Assembly: GCF_023566055.1 (NCBI RefSeq)
Contig: NZ_JALIQP010000002.1
Location: forward strand, 124,001-188,000
Source of the DNA: Halosolutus amylolyticus
Lineage (GTDB): Archaea; Halobacteriota; Halobacteria; Halobacteriales; Natrialbaceae
Direction of reading: 5' to 3'
DNA length: 64,000 nt
In this document: positions 43,844 through 52,469 of the stretch, in pieces
Numbering within the stretch: the first letter of the stretch is position 1
How the letters are laid out: every line of letters starts with the position of its first letter
Notes under the pieces: model-generated
Seen by the model: the letters and a program-made list of their open reading frames with translations, nothing else
Told to the model about the DNA's origin: nothing
Database searches by the model: none
Translations under genes and position numbers: made by a program

Positions 43844-44368
43844 ATGGCTGACGTGAACGTCTTCTGGCTCGACGACGATTCTCGCCTCGCCGCTCACTAT
43901 CACTGCGATCAGCACGTCAACAAGATGCTGCTCGAGGCCGCACAGGTGCTCTGTACGGCGGCCCGCGAGAACGGGTACGACGCCGAGTTTCTCTACGGCT
44001 CGACCCACGTCGGCCACCCGGTCACCCGCTGGGCAGCCGAATCGCGGGCCAACTGGCTGCGTCTGCGCGAGCACGCCGAGGCGCTCAACGCGGAGTTCGT
44101 CGAGCGCTACGACAAGGACGGCGACCACGCGAGTTGGCACGTAATCGAGCGGATCGAGTCCGACGAGATCACGTTCCCGACCGACGAACCGACGCCGCGG
44201 CCGCAGGCCATGCCCGACGAGTACAAGCGACCCGGCGATCCAGTCGCGGCCTACCGGGCCTACTACGCCGGCGAAAAGGCCGAATGGGCCGAGTGGAACT
44301 ACATCGAGGAACCACCGTGGCTCGAGGACTATCGATCGAGATTTGACCCGGACGTGAAGACGACCTGA
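43844..44368 (+). CDS. Phage-type conserved protein of unknown function
   Basis: 174 residues from ATG 43844. The opening V-F-W-L-D-D-D-S-R-L-A-A-H-Y-H-C-D-Q-H-V-N-K-M-L-L-E-A-A-Q and later S-T-H-V-G-H-P-V-T-R-W-A-A-E are the conserved core of a family common in phage genomes, usually as a single-copy hypothetical protein. Conserved His, Asp and Trp residues suggest a metal or nucleic-acid site. It is not similar to T4 endonuclease V. No phage genes lie beside it. Codon use is like the host, so any transfer is old. Confidence 0.7.
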   Translation: MADVNVFWLDDDSRLAAHYHCDQHVNKMLLEAAQVLCTAARENGYDAEFLYGSTHVGHPVTRWAAESRANWLRLREHAEALNAEFVERYDKDGDHASWHVIERIESDEITFPTDEPTPRPQAMPDEYKRPGDPVAAYRAYYAGEKAEWAEWNYIEEPPWLEDYRSRFDPDVKTT

Positions 44369-44431
44369 GCGCGGCTCGCTTGCGTGTCCGCGTCCGAAGT
44401 GTACTTTGCGATGCGTGCTCACTAGCCACAC

Positions 44432-45595
44432 ATGCGAGACGCTGTCATCGTCGACGCAGTTCGAACACCGTTCGGGGCGCGCGACGGGGCCTTCGCCGGG
44501 GTACACCCGCAGGACCTCGCCGCGGAGCCGTTGCTCGCGCTCGAGGAGCGACTGGGATTCGACCCGCAGCGGACGATCGAGGACGTCATCTACGGCTGCG
44601 TGAGCCCGATCGACGAACAGGGCGGTAACGTCGGGCGGCTCGCCCCGCTGGTCGCCGGCTGGGGCGACGACGTGCCGGGCGTTCAGTTGAACCGGATGTG
44701 TGGCTCCGGCCAGCAGGCGATCAACTTCGCCGCGGGCGCGATCGCGACGGGGGCACACGACGCGATCGTCGCCGGCGGCGTCGAACACATGACCCGCGTC
44801 CCGATGGGGAGCGACCTCGGCGGCGTGACGGAGACCTACTTCGAGCACTACGACGAACTCGTCCAGCAGGGCGAGAGCGCGGAACGGATCGCCGAGCAGT
44901 GGGGGTTCGATCGGCGCGAACTCGACGACCTCGCGGTCGACTCCCAGCGGCGCTGGAAGGCGGCCTGGGACGACGGCCGGTACGAGTCCCAGATCGCCCC
45001 CGTCCGCGTCGGGGCGGAGGGCGAGACGCGCGTCGTCGACACGGACGAACACCCGCGGCCGGAATCGACGGTCGAGGATCTCGGAAGTCTGCCGCTCGCG
45101 TTCCGTCAGGAGGGCGACGGCGTGATCCACGCCGGCAACTCCTCGGGGATCGTCGACGGCGCGAGCGCGGTCCTCGTCACCAGTCGCGAGGCGGCAGAGG
45201 AACACGGCTGGGAGCCGATGGCCCGGATCGTCCAGACCGAGGTGGTCGGCGTCGACCCGGTCACGATGCTCACCGGCCCCATCCCCGCGACCGACGGCGT
45301 CCTCGAGAAGACCGACGTCACGATCGACGACGTCGACCTATTCGAGGTCAACGAGGCGTTCGCCTCGGTCGTCGCGGCGTGGCTCGACGAGATGGACGCA
45401 CCGCGGGAGGACCTCTGGGAGCGGACGAACGTCAACGGCGGTGCGATCGCCCACGGCCACCCGCTCGGCGCGACCGGTTCAGCCCTACTCACGAAACTCG
45501 TCCACGAACTGGAGCGGACCGGCGGGGACGTCGGCCTCTCGACGATGTGTATCGGCTTCGGGCAAGGGATCGCGACGATCGTCGAACGCATCTGA
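44432..45595 (+). CDS. Acetyl-CoA acetyltransferase (thiolase)
   Basis: 387 residues, typical of thiolases. It condenses or cleaves 3-ketoacyl-CoA. The acyl-binding cysteine lies in N-R-M-C-G-S-G-Q-Q, the His in N-G-G-A-I-A-H-G-H-P-L-G-A-T-G and the second Cys in S-T-M-C-I-G-F-G-Q-G. It is 2.7 kb from phaB and could supply acetoacetyl-CoA for PHA or for the mevalonate pathway. A biosynthetic or degradative role cannot be told from sequence. Confidence 0.9.
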   Translation: MRDAVIVDAVRTPFGARDGAFAGVHPQDLAAEPLLALEERLGFDPQRTIEDVIYGCVSPIDEQGGNVGRLAPLVAGWGDDVPGVQLNRMCGSGQQAINFAAGAIATGAHDAIVAGGVEHMTRVPMGSDLGGVTETYFEHYDELVQQGESAERIAEQWGFDRRELDDLAVDSQRRWKAAWDDGRYESQIAPVRVGAEGETRVVDTDEHPRPESTVEDLGSLPLAFRQEGDGVIHAGNSSGIVDGASAVLVTSREAAEEHGWEPMARIVQTEVVGVDPVTMLTGPIPATDGVLEKTDVTIDDVDLFEVNEAFASVVAAWLDEMDAPREDLWERTNVNGGAIAHGHPLGATGSALLTKLVHELERTGGDVGLSTMCIGFGQGIATIVERI

Positions 45596-45662
45596 GGGGC
45601 CATCTATCGCGTTCCGAGACGACGTTTTCAGCACCGATCGCGAGTAGTTCGCAGGACCCGCA

Positions 45663-45930
45663 AACACCACGAAAGCCCCTGGCGGCTCCGGTCGATGGAC
45701 TCGCTGTGCGCTTCGCTCACTTCGTTCGCTGTAGTGCTTGCGTCGTCCGTCTTCCCGGAGCCGCCAGCCCCTTTCATTCCCCCCCGTGACGGCTGGTCGG
45801 ACAGGCCACCGCGGGTGGGAATGAAAGGGGCTGACCCGATCGATCCTTCCCAGGCGAAGTAAGCACCGAACGAAGTGAGGCGCGCAGCGAGCCTCGGGAG
45901 GTCGATCGGGTCAGGGGCTTTCGTGGTGTT
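45663..45930. repeat. 268-bp multi-arm inverted-repeat element
   Basis: The ends are a perfect 19-bp inverted repeat, AACACCACGAAAGCCCCTG (45663-45681) and its complement at 45912-45930. Three further perfect arms tile the inside: 13 bp (45679-45691 with 45755-45767), 17 bp (45765-45781 with 45817-45833) and 12 bp (45832-45843 with 45902-45913). The loops of arms one and three share a complementary 13-mer (CTCACTTCGTTCG at 45716-45728, its complement at 45867-45879). There is no ORF. The whole can fold as a cloverleaf. Confidence 0.85.
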
Positions 45931-45973
45931 CGTAAGCAATTCAAGACTGACCTGCCCTATCCGATCGCGAGTA

Positions 45974-47194
45974 TCAGTTCACGCCGAGTTGATCGGCGAT
46001 CGTGTTCAACTGGATCTCGTCGGTGCCCTCGACGATCCGGAGGATCCGGGCCATGAGCAGGTGGTCGACGTAGGGGTTCTCCTCCGCGAGGCCGCTGCTG
46101 CCGTGGACCTGGACGACGTCGTCGGCGACGTCCCAGCAGACGTTCGTCGCGAACCACTTGGCGATCGACGCCGCTTCGATCGCGGATCCGGTTCGCTCGA
46201 GGTCCCACGCGGCGCGCAGGCCCGCCGCGTCGGCCGCGTACGATCGCGCCCGGCCGCGGGCGAGTTTGTGCGAGATGCCCTGGAAGGAGCCGATCGAGCG
46301 GCCGAACGCCTCGCGCTGGTTGGCGTACTCGACCCCGCGATCGAGCAGGTGTTCGGCGAAGCCGACTGCCTCGGCTGCCAGTTCCAGCCGACCCAGCGAG
46401 AGGAACTCCATGGCGGTGTAGAAGGCGGCGTCGACCTCGCCGAGGACGCGATCGGCGGGGAGGCGCACGTCGTCGAAGACGAGTTCGGCCTGCATCCCCT
46501 CCATCCCAACCGCGTTGTTGATCGCGCCCAACTCGTACTCGTCGGCCTCGACGAGGAAGCAGGTGATGCCGCCGTACCGGCCCGCCTCGGACTGGGGCAT
46601 CGTCCGGGCGAACACCTGCACGAAGTCCGCGTAGGGGGCGTTGGTGATCCACTGCTTGCGCCCGTTCAGGACCCACTCGTCGCCATCGCGTTCGGCCGAC
46701 GTGTCCATATCCGGCGCGTCAGACCCCACGCCGGGTTCGGTCAGCGCGAACGCGGTCGACTTCTCGCCGGCGATCGCCGGTTCCAGGTAGCGATCGACCT
46801 GATCCCCCTCGGCGTCCGCGAGCAGGGGTTTCGGCCCCTCCGGGCCGGCGAGGACGAACTCGGTGAGTCCCGTGCCGTGGCTGGCGACGTGGCGCTTGGC
46901 GCGGTACCACGTCACGGTCGAGACGCCCTCGCCGCCGACCTCCTCGGGGAGGTTCATCGCGTAGAACCCCGCGTCGGCGCTCCGTCTACGGATCCGATCG
47001 ATCGCGTCGACCACCTCCTCGACGTAGCGCCCGTCCGGCCGGTGGCGGAGCCGGGGGTTCGACCACGTCTCGCCCAGTTCCGACTCGATCGGGTCGACCT
47101 CCCGGGCGACGAACTCGTCGAGGCTGTCGAGTACGAGTCGCGTCTCCTCGTCGACGCCGAAGCTGACGCCGGACACCTGGTCCTGTGTCACCAT
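45974..47194 (-). CDS. Acyl-CoA dehydrogenase
   Basis: 406 residues from ATG 47192-47194 (MVTQDQVSGVSF); earlier in-frame starts extend into the promoter. FAD enzyme introducing a trans-2 double bond in acyl-CoA, first step of beta-oxidation. F-A-L-T-E-P-G-V-G-S-D binds acyl-CoA and FAD, W-I-T-N-A-P-Y is the beta-sheet core, and R-I-V-E-G-T-D-E-I-Q holds the FAD partner and base region. Q-V-H-G-S-S-G-L-A-E closes the site. Its product could feed PhaJ. Leftward, alone. Confidence 0.93.
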   Translation of the reverse strand: MVTQDQVSGVSFGVDEETRLVLDSLDEFVAREVDPIESELGETWSNPRLRHRPDGRYVEEVVDAIDRIRRRSADAGFYAMNLPEEVGGEGVSTVTWYRAKRHVASHGTGLTEFVLAGPEGPKPLLADAEGDQVDRYLEPAIAGEKSTAFALTEPGVGSDAPDMDTSAERDGDEWVLNGRKQWITNAPYADFVQVFARTMPQSEAGRYGGITCFLVEADEYELGAINNAVGMEGMQAELVFDDVRLPADRVLGEVDAAFYTAMEFLSLGRLELAAEAVGFAEHLLDRGVEYANQREAFGRSIGSFQGISHKLARGRARSYAADAAGLRAAWDLERTGSAIEAASIAKWFATNVCWDVADDVVQVHGSSGLAEENPYVDHLLMARILRIVEGTDEIQLNTIADQLGVN

Positions 47195-47314
47195 ACCACG
47201 GTGAACCCCCGGATCGCGCATCAATCCACCGGTCGGACGGGGCTCGGAAACGCGACCGGCTACCGAAACCGGTTCACTAACTGTTAACACACACCACCAC
47301 GAACGTCATCGGGT

Positions 47315-48091
47315 ATGGAGTTCGGACTCGACGGGAGAACCGCCCTCGTGACCGGGGGCGCGGGACGAATCGGGAGCGCTGACTGTCACGTACTCGCGGC
47401 GGAGGGAGCCAAAGTGGTCGTCCTCGACGTCGACGGGGACGGCGCGCAGGACGTCGCCGACGAGATCGAGGCCGACGGCGGGGACGCCATGGCCGTCGCA
47501 TGCGACCTGACCGATCGCGACGAGGTCGCCGCGGCCGTCGATCGCGTCCGCGAGGAGACCGGCGGGGTCGACGTCCTCGTCAACAACGCGGGGATGGTCG
47601 ACGCCGTCGGCCGGACTGGCGACCTCGATACCGACCTCTGGGATCGCGACCTCGAGATCAACCTCACTGGAACGTACAACATCACCGAACGGGTCTTCCC
47701 GGCGATGTGCGATCGCGGCTGGGGGCGCGTGATCTCGATGTCCTCCGTCGCCGGGACCCACGGCGGCTTCGGCCAACTGTCCTATTCGACGACGAAGTCG
47801 GGACTCGTCGGCTTCGGCAAGACGCTCGCGCTCGAGGGAGCCCCCGAGGGCGTCACGTCGAACGTCATCGCGCCCTCGATCGTCGTCGGCCAGCTCGCCG
47901 ATATGGACCCCGAGGAGATCGAGAACGTCAACCCACACTGGGCGGACATCGCCCGCGCGACGCCGGCGGGCCACCTCGGTCGGGAGGAGGACGTCGCGAA
48001 CCTCGTCGCCTACCTCGCCAGCGAACAGGCGAGTTTCGTCACGGGCCAGGTCGTCGGCGTCACTGGCGGCGTCGATCTGTTCACATACTGA
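47315..48091 (+). CDS. SDR family oxidoreductase
   Basis: 258 residues from ATG 47315. The cofactor loop is T-G-G-A-G-R-I-G-S, not the common GxxxGIG but still compatible with NAD(P). The catalytic residues lie in M-S-S-V-A-G and Y-S-T-T-K-S. The strand-4 motif is N-N-A-G-M-V. It resembles 3-oxoacyl reductases and related alcohol dehydrogenases. Substrate unknown. Divergent from the acyl-CoA dehydrogenase gene with 120 bases between, so shared control in fatty-acid use is possible. Confidence 0.85.
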   Translation: MEFGLDGRTALVTGGAGRIGSADCHVLAAEGAKVVVLDVDGDGAQDVADEIEADGGDAMAVACDLTDRDEVAAAVDRVREETGGVDVLVNNAGMVDAVGRTGDLDTDLWDRDLEINLTGTYNITERVFPAMCDRGWGRVISMSSVAGTHGGFGQLSYSTTKSGLVGFGKTLALEGAPEGVTSNVIAPSIVVGQLADMDPEEIENVNPHWADIARATPAGHLGREEDVANLVAYLASEQASFVTGQVVGVTGGVDLFTY

Positions 48092-48170
48092 CGCGGGCGA
48101 TCGGGTTTCTCGGCGGCGCGGGAGGCCCCTGTTTTCGGCAGCGAGATCGTGCCGGACGTGAGCGCGCCGA

Positions 48171-48449
48171 TCAGTACCGGATTTCGAACCCGTCCTCTCC
48201 CTGCGGTTCCTCGTACTCGACCGTCACGTCGTCGACCTCGGCCGCGGGACTACCATCGTGGCAGAACTCGATCATCGACTCGACGGCGTCCTCGGGCCCC
48301 TCGAAGACGGCCTCGACGCGACCGTCGTCCAGGTTCTTCACCCAGCCGTCGACGCCGTGCTCGCGGGCCGTGTCGCGCGTCGTCGCCCGGTAGTAGACGC
48401 CCTGTACCGTCCCCGAGACGAAGACGTGAGCGCGGGTTCGATCGGTCAT
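48171..48449 (-). CDS. acyP: Acylphosphatase
   Basis: 92 residues from ATG 48447-48449, standard size. It hydrolyses the carboxyl-phosphate bond of acyl phosphates. V-S-G-T-V-Q-G-V-Y-Y-R is the signature with the catalytic Arg, and G-W-V-K-N-L-D-D-G-R-V-E-A-V supplies the catalytic Asn. The family fold is a two-layer alpha/beta sandwich. It converges on the SDR gene. Confidence 0.95.
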   Translation of the reverse strand: MTDRTRAHVFVSGTVQGVYYRATTRDTAREHGVDGWVKNLDDGRVEAVFEGPEDAVESMIEFCHDGSPAAEVDDVTVEYEEPQGEDGFEIRY

Positions 48450-48533
48450 GTGCGGGCCATCGACCGCGATCGGCAAAAAGCATGGTCGTCGATCGCGATC
48501 GGCGTGTACCGACCGAACAGCGGTCGCCCCGTG

Positions 48534-49589
48534 TCACTCGAGTTGTTTCCACTCCATTCCGACCGGGTCTTCGGGCGGTTCGAGCGGACTCCCGCGCAGT
48601 TCCGTTCTGACGTCCGGTTCGTTGTACGATCGCGGCGCGACGTCGTTCGGGCCGTCGGGGTAAAACAGCGACGCGAGCAACTGGATGTGGCCGCGGCCGA
48701 CGCAGAGTTCGAACTGGCCGCCGCCGTACATGCCGATCTCGCGGTCCTCGCAGTACTCGATCGTCTCGAACAGCGATCGGACGGTTCCGAACCGCGACGG
48801 TTTGACGGTACACCAGGCCGGTTCGAACGGGCGCTCGCGAAGGTCGACGACGCCGTGGATCGGTGCGTCCCACGAGAGACGATCCGCGTTCGCCGCGAGA
48901 AGGTCCCGGACGTCGTCGGTGACCGCCGGGTCCTCCACGACGGCGTCGGGAAACGAGTCGAAGACTCGCCGGTAGAGCGCGGGATCCGGCGGCTGGTCCG
49001 GCTCCGCACCCTCGTACTGCCCCTTGAGGTCGAGCACCCGGACCGCGTCGGTCGCGGCGAGCGTCGCGAACGTCCCCGCGGTCCACTCAGCGGACGGATC
49101 GAGTTTGAACTCGCAGTCGGGGTTGGCCGCGAGCGTCTCCTCGATGCGCGCGGGATCGCCGTCCGCCAGTCCGGCGCTGGCGACGAACCGGACCGGTGAT
49201 CGGTCGCGATCGAGCAGCGACGCGAGCGTCTCGTCGTTCTGTTTGAGCGCCAGGTCGAGCGCGGCGCTCTCGATCGCCCAGCGCCGGTAGTTCCGCGACA
49301 CCTCGCGCTCGGGTTCCTTCGTCGGGAAGAGGTCCACGTCGTCCAGCGATCGGGAGAACTCGTCGAACGTGTACTCGCCCGCGAAGTCGAACACCGGCGG
49401 CTCGGGCAACGCCTCGTGGTCGACGGCCTCGCGGGTGACGTCCTCGCCGGCGCCGAACTCGTCCCCCGAAAGCAGGACGAAGGTCGACGTGACGCGGGTG
49501 GATCCGTCCGAGATCTCCCGCCGACGGCTGGTCCGCTCCTCGGTCGCGACCGTCAGCGGCAGGTCCGCGACGCGATCGTACAGTGTCAT
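48534..49589 (-). CDS. Enolase-superfamily protein (MenC/muconate lactonizing-like)
   Basis: 351 residues from ATG 49587-49589. A barrel with the superfamily ligands in order: the Lys strand E-F-K-L-D-P-S, metal Asp in V-L-D-L-K-G-Q-Y, Glu in V-V-E-D-P-A, Asp in S-W-D-A-P-I-H-G, and catalytic Lys in T-V-K-P-S-R-F-G. The N-terminal capping domain is shorter and more variable than in o-succinylbenzoate synthase. Substrate unknown. It may be a dipeptide epimerase or MenC-like enzyme. Haloarchaeal annotation usually reads enolase-like. Confidence 0.78.
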   Translation of the reverse strand: MTLYDRVADLPLTVATEERTSRRREISDGSTRVTSTFVLLSGDEFGAGEDVTREAVDHEALPEPPVFDFAGEYTFDEFSRSLDDVDLFPTKEPEREVSRNYRRWAIESAALDLALKQNDETLASLLDRDRSPVRFVASAGLADGDPARIEETLAANPDCEFKLDPSAEWTAGTFATLAATDAVRVLDLKGQYEGAEPDQPPDPALYRRVFDSFPDAVVEDPAVTDDVRDLLAANADRLSWDAPIHGVVDLRERPFEPAWCTVKPSRFGTVRSLFETIEYCEDREIGMYGGGQFELCVGRGHIQLLASLFYPDGPNDVAPRSYNEPDVRTELRGSPLEPPEDPVGMEWKQLE

Positions 49590-49931
49590 TGCGTGTACCG
49601 TCGGACGAGGCAGCGGACAGTTGCCGGAACGGCTACGGCGCTGTCGGGACGATCGAACCCGGGCGAGAAGGGACGTGACGGGCGACGGGGCTGCAGGTGA
49701 CGTTCCATCGGGCAATAGTATGGTGCGAACAGTACATAGCTATTGGGTTATTCGAATCCCTCTCCTCCCGTAGATGCCTAATCGGGCAGTACTCTCGCAG
49801 ACAACCCCGTTGTGTGTTTGTATAGTAATGGGAATAATTCTCACAAACGATTGCCCGGTACGGCAAGCGGTTAGCACGGCGTCGATGCCGAATGCCACGG
49901 TCCGAAGGACGAAGGAAACGACAACCCGACG
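49590..49931. other. Intergenic region, no gene seen
   Basis: About 340 bases between divergent genes. An A/T-rich part at 49720-49850 includes a short inverted word (GTTTGT at 49816-49821, ACAAAC at 49843-49848) and likely holds the promoters. ORFs on both strands here have no coding bias. Confidence 0.4.
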
Positions 49932-50948
49932 GTGTTCCAGCCCCTACCCCCTGCAGTGACCGTACGCCACCGGGACGGCATCCACTTCGAGTTCGCGGGC
50001 GGCGGCGAGGCGAGCGTCGTCGCGGATGCGCGAAGCGCCGTCGGCGAGATCAACGTCGTCAGCCACGCCCACGCCGATCACACGTTCCGATCGACACCAG
50101 ACACCGTCGTCTGTTCGGCCGAGACGGCGGCGATCGCGACGGCCCGGACCGGCACCGAGTTCGACTTCGTCGAGGACGCGCCGGGGATCGATCTCGTCCC
50201 AGCGGGCCACGTCGTCGGCTCCCGTGCGGCCCTGCTTTCGGACGCGGACGGCCGTCGCTACTGCTACACCGGCGACGTCTCGACGCGGGATCGGTGCTAC
50301 CTCGAGGGGTTCGATCCCGCGGCCGTCGACGCCGACGTGCTCGTGATCGAGACCACCTACGGCAGCCCCGCGTACCGGTTTCCCGCCCAGTCGGAACTCG
50401 AGGGGGCGATCGCGGACTGGCTCCAGGACACCGACGGTCGGCCGCTGTTCCTCTTCGGGTACTCGCTGGGACGCGCCCAGAAACTCCAGTGGATCGCGGG
50501 GAACGCGACCGACCGCGAGATCCTCGTCTCGGACGCGATCCACGACGTCACGCGCGCGATCGAGTCGGCGACCGACCTCGCGTTCGCCGGCCGACCGTAC
50601 GACTCCCTGCGGGGACTCGCCGACGAGATCGTGATCCTGCCGTCGAACCAGGCCCGATCGGAGTGGGTCGAGCGGGCGGTCGATCGCGAGAACGGGCTGA
50701 AGGCCGGCTTTTCGGGCTGGGCGGTCGACGACTCCTTCCTGTATCGCGGCAACTACGACGTCACCTTCCCGCTGACCGACCACTGCGACTTCGACGAACT
50801 CGTCGCGACGGTTCGCGAGATCGACCCCGAGGTCGTCTACACGCACCACGGCTTCGACGAGGCGTTCGCGGACCACCTGGCGACGGAGTACGGCTATCGC
50901 GCACGACCGCTGAAACGCGATCAGCGAACGCTGGAGGAGTTTTCCTGA
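49932..50948 (+). CDS. YSH1/CPSF-like MBL-fold hydrolase (mRNA 3'-end processing-type)
   Basis: 338 residues from GTG 49932; another in-frame GTG at 49956 would remove eight residues. The beta-lactamase metal motif S-H-A-H-A-D-H-T is near residue 45. The family then shows G-D-V-S-T-R-D, I-E-T-T-Y-G, and L-F-G-Y-S-L-G-R-A-Q-K beta-CASP-like features, ending with D-H-C-D-F-D-E-L and T-H-H-G-F-D. Proteins of this type process or degrade RNA or cross-linked DNA (SNM1/YSH1). Overlaps the next gene by three bases. Confidence 0.82.
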   Translation: MFQPLPPAVTVRHRDGIHFEFAGGGEASVVADARSAVGEINVVSHAHADHTFRSTPDTVVCSAETAAIATARTGTEFDFVEDAPGIDLVPAGHVVGSRAALLSDADGRRYCYTGDVSTRDRCYLEGFDPAAVDADVLVIETTYGSPAYRFPAQSELEGAIADWLQDTDGRPLFLFGYSLGRAQKLQWIAGNATDREILVSDAIHDVTRAIESATDLAFAGRPYDSLRGLADEIVILPSNQARSEWVERAVDRENGLKAGFSGWAVDDSFLYRGNYDVTFPLTDHCDFDELVATVREIDPEVVYTHHGFDEAFADHLATEYGYRARPLKRDQRTLEEFS

Positions 50949-51196
50949 TGGGGATCATCGATCGCCTCGAGGAGGAGTTCCTCGACGTCTCTGGCCGGCG
51001 TGCGACGCTCCGGGAACTGGTCGAGTTGCTGGTCGGGTCGATCGCGTTCCTGCTCGTCGCGGGCGGACTCGCGTACTACCTGCTCGGCGAATCGGTCGCG
51101 ATCGGCGTCGCCGCCGTCCTCGCGGTCGTGTTCGCGGTGACGATCGCGTCACAGGCCTACTGGGCGGTGACCGGCCGCGAGGACTACGACGAGTAG
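50948..51196 (+). CDS. Small two-helix membrane protein
   Basis: 82 residues. It begins at an ATG overlapping the previous stop (TGATG), so it is translationally coupled to the MBL gene. A charged 25-residue start (R-L-E-E-E-F-L-D-V-S-G-R-R) leads into two hydrophobic helices (about 29-47 and 51-71), and it ends with an acidic tail. No known family. Co-expression with the YSH1-like gene suggests a linked job, but this is inference. Confidence 0.75.
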   Translation: MGIIDRLEEEFLDVSGRRATLRELVELLVGSIAFLLVAGGLAYYLLGESVAIGVAAVLAVVFAVTIASQAYWAVTGREDYDE

Positions 51197-51296
51197 CGTG
51201 AACCGGGCAGGCGATGCCGACCGATCGCAAGCGTGGTGAGAGAACAGCCGATGGTATCGACGCGGGGTCGTCGTCTCACCGGCCCGCGAGGCTCAC

Positions 51297-52229
51297 TCAC
51301 TCGCCGGTCCGGAGGTGATGAAAGACGTACGTCTGGGCGTAGCCCGCGTACTCGCCGCCCAGCCGATCGCGTATCGCTCGCGACGTCGCCGCGTACGAGC
51401 CCCGATCGCAGCCGGGGTAGTACTCCTCGATCGCCGACCTGATCCACGTGTCGAGTGGCACGGCCTCGTCGAAGCCGAGCGAGAACAGCAGGACGCAGTC
51501 GGCCACCTTGTCGCCGACGCCAACGAACTGCGTCAGGTACTCCCTGGCGGCCTCGTACTCGAGCGTCCTGGCCTCGGCGGGGTGGGCCTCGCCGTCGGCG
51601 ACCATCTCGGCCGTCCGCACGACGTAGGGGGCGCGATAGCCGAGTCCGAGGTCCCGGAGCTCCGCCTCGGTCGCGGTCGCGAGCTGGTCCGGCGTCGGAA
51701 AGGCGTGGTACGTTTCGCCGTCGAACTCGATCGGGTCGCCGTACTCGCGGGCCAGCGTCGAGACCATCGAGTGAATGCGGCTCACGCGCATCTGGGCCGA
51801 ACAGATAAAGGAGATCAGCGTCCCGAAGGGAGGATCCTCGACCAGTCGCATGCCCTGGTGGGCGTCGTAGGCCTCCCGGACGAGCGGATCGTCGGGCGCC
51901 GCCGCGGCGATCGCATCCAGGTCGTCGTCCAGCCGGAGGAGCCGGCCCAGGAGCGGTTCGGCGTCGATCGACGACTGCCACTCCAGCCTGCCGTCTCGCA
52001 GTCGGGCGCGGATGACGGCGCCGGAATCCGGTTCGACGTGCGAGCCACCGCTGGCTCGACTCGCGACGGCCCCATCGACGACGGTGTAGTACCACGCTCC
52101 GGGTGCCGGCTCTCCGGTGTACATCTCGCCGTCCGATCGACGCCAGAGGTAGCTCTGCCCGCTCTCGAGGGTTCGGTACAGGTCGAGCCCACCAGCGAGG
52201 TCGGCGACAGGGATCGCACCCGATTGCAT
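51297..52229 (-). CDS. ogg: 8-oxoguanine DNA glycosylase/AP lyase, HhH-GPD family
   Basis: 310 residues from ATG 52227-52229. It removes 8-oxoguanine from DNA in base excision repair. The HhH-GPD core shows F-V-G-V-G-D-K-V-A-D-C with the catalytic Lys after the hairpin, and A-V-P-L-D-T-W-I with the catalytic Asp. The N-terminal domain (P-V-A-D-L-A-G-G-L-D-L, S-G-Q-S-Y-L-W) matches OGG1-like enzymes. Convergent gene downstream, 79-bp palindromic repeat upstream. Confidence 0.92.
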   Translation of the reverse strand: MQSGAIPVADLAGGLDLYRTLESGQSYLWRRSDGEMYTGEPAPGAWYYTVVDGAVASRASGGSHVEPDSGAVIRARLRDGRLEWQSSIDAEPLLGRLLRLDDDLDAIAAAAPDDPLVREAYDAHQGMRLVEDPPFGTLISFICSAQMRVSRIHSMVSTLAREYGDPIEFDGETYHAFPTPDQLATATEAELRDLGLGYRAPYVVRTAEMVADGEAHPAEARTLEYEAAREYLTQFVGVGDKVADCVLLFSLGFDEAVPLDTWIRSAIEEYYPGCDRGSYAATSRAIRDRLGGEYAGYAQTYVFHHLRTGE

Positions 52230-52320
52230 TCGCCGGAGAGTTGGCGAGGGACGGCTTGGGCCTTTCGAAGCGGCACCCGGCCTGGTGGACGCGGACGCCC
52301 CCGTTTCGACCCGCTGGCTC

Positions 52321-52399
52321 TGCGGATTGCTGTACCGGTGTACCGGCGCAAGCGCAGCCGGGTCGCGGTTGCGCCGGAACTGACGTACAGCGGGCCGTA
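52321..52399. repeat. 79-bp palindromic intergenic element, copy 2
   Basis: The central hairpin has arms CCGGCGCAAGCGC (52343-52355) and GCGGTTGCGCCGG (52365-52377), one mismatch. Outer words CTGTAC (52330-52335) and GTACAG (52385-52390) also pair. It sits between the divergent ogg and DUF555 genes, within their promoter region, and aligns without gaps to the copies at 8999 and 58394. Confidence 0.85.
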
Positions 52400-52469
52400 T
52401 CGTCGTTGCCGCCTGATCCTCGGTCACACGAGGCGAACCTTCATACCGGATGCGATACAATATCCTGGT

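Noticed and set aside
43844-44368. Pyrimidine-dimer glycosylase (T4 endonuclease V type)
   Set aside because: Remembered features of that enzyme (short N-terminal Thr nucleophile and the H-V-x-F-F-Y motif) are absent. The family is better described as phage-type, unknown function.
45663-45930. Insertion sequence with transposase
   Set aside because: There are terminal inverted repeats but no open frame inside 268 bases, so an autonomous element is excluded. A non-autonomous relative remains possible.
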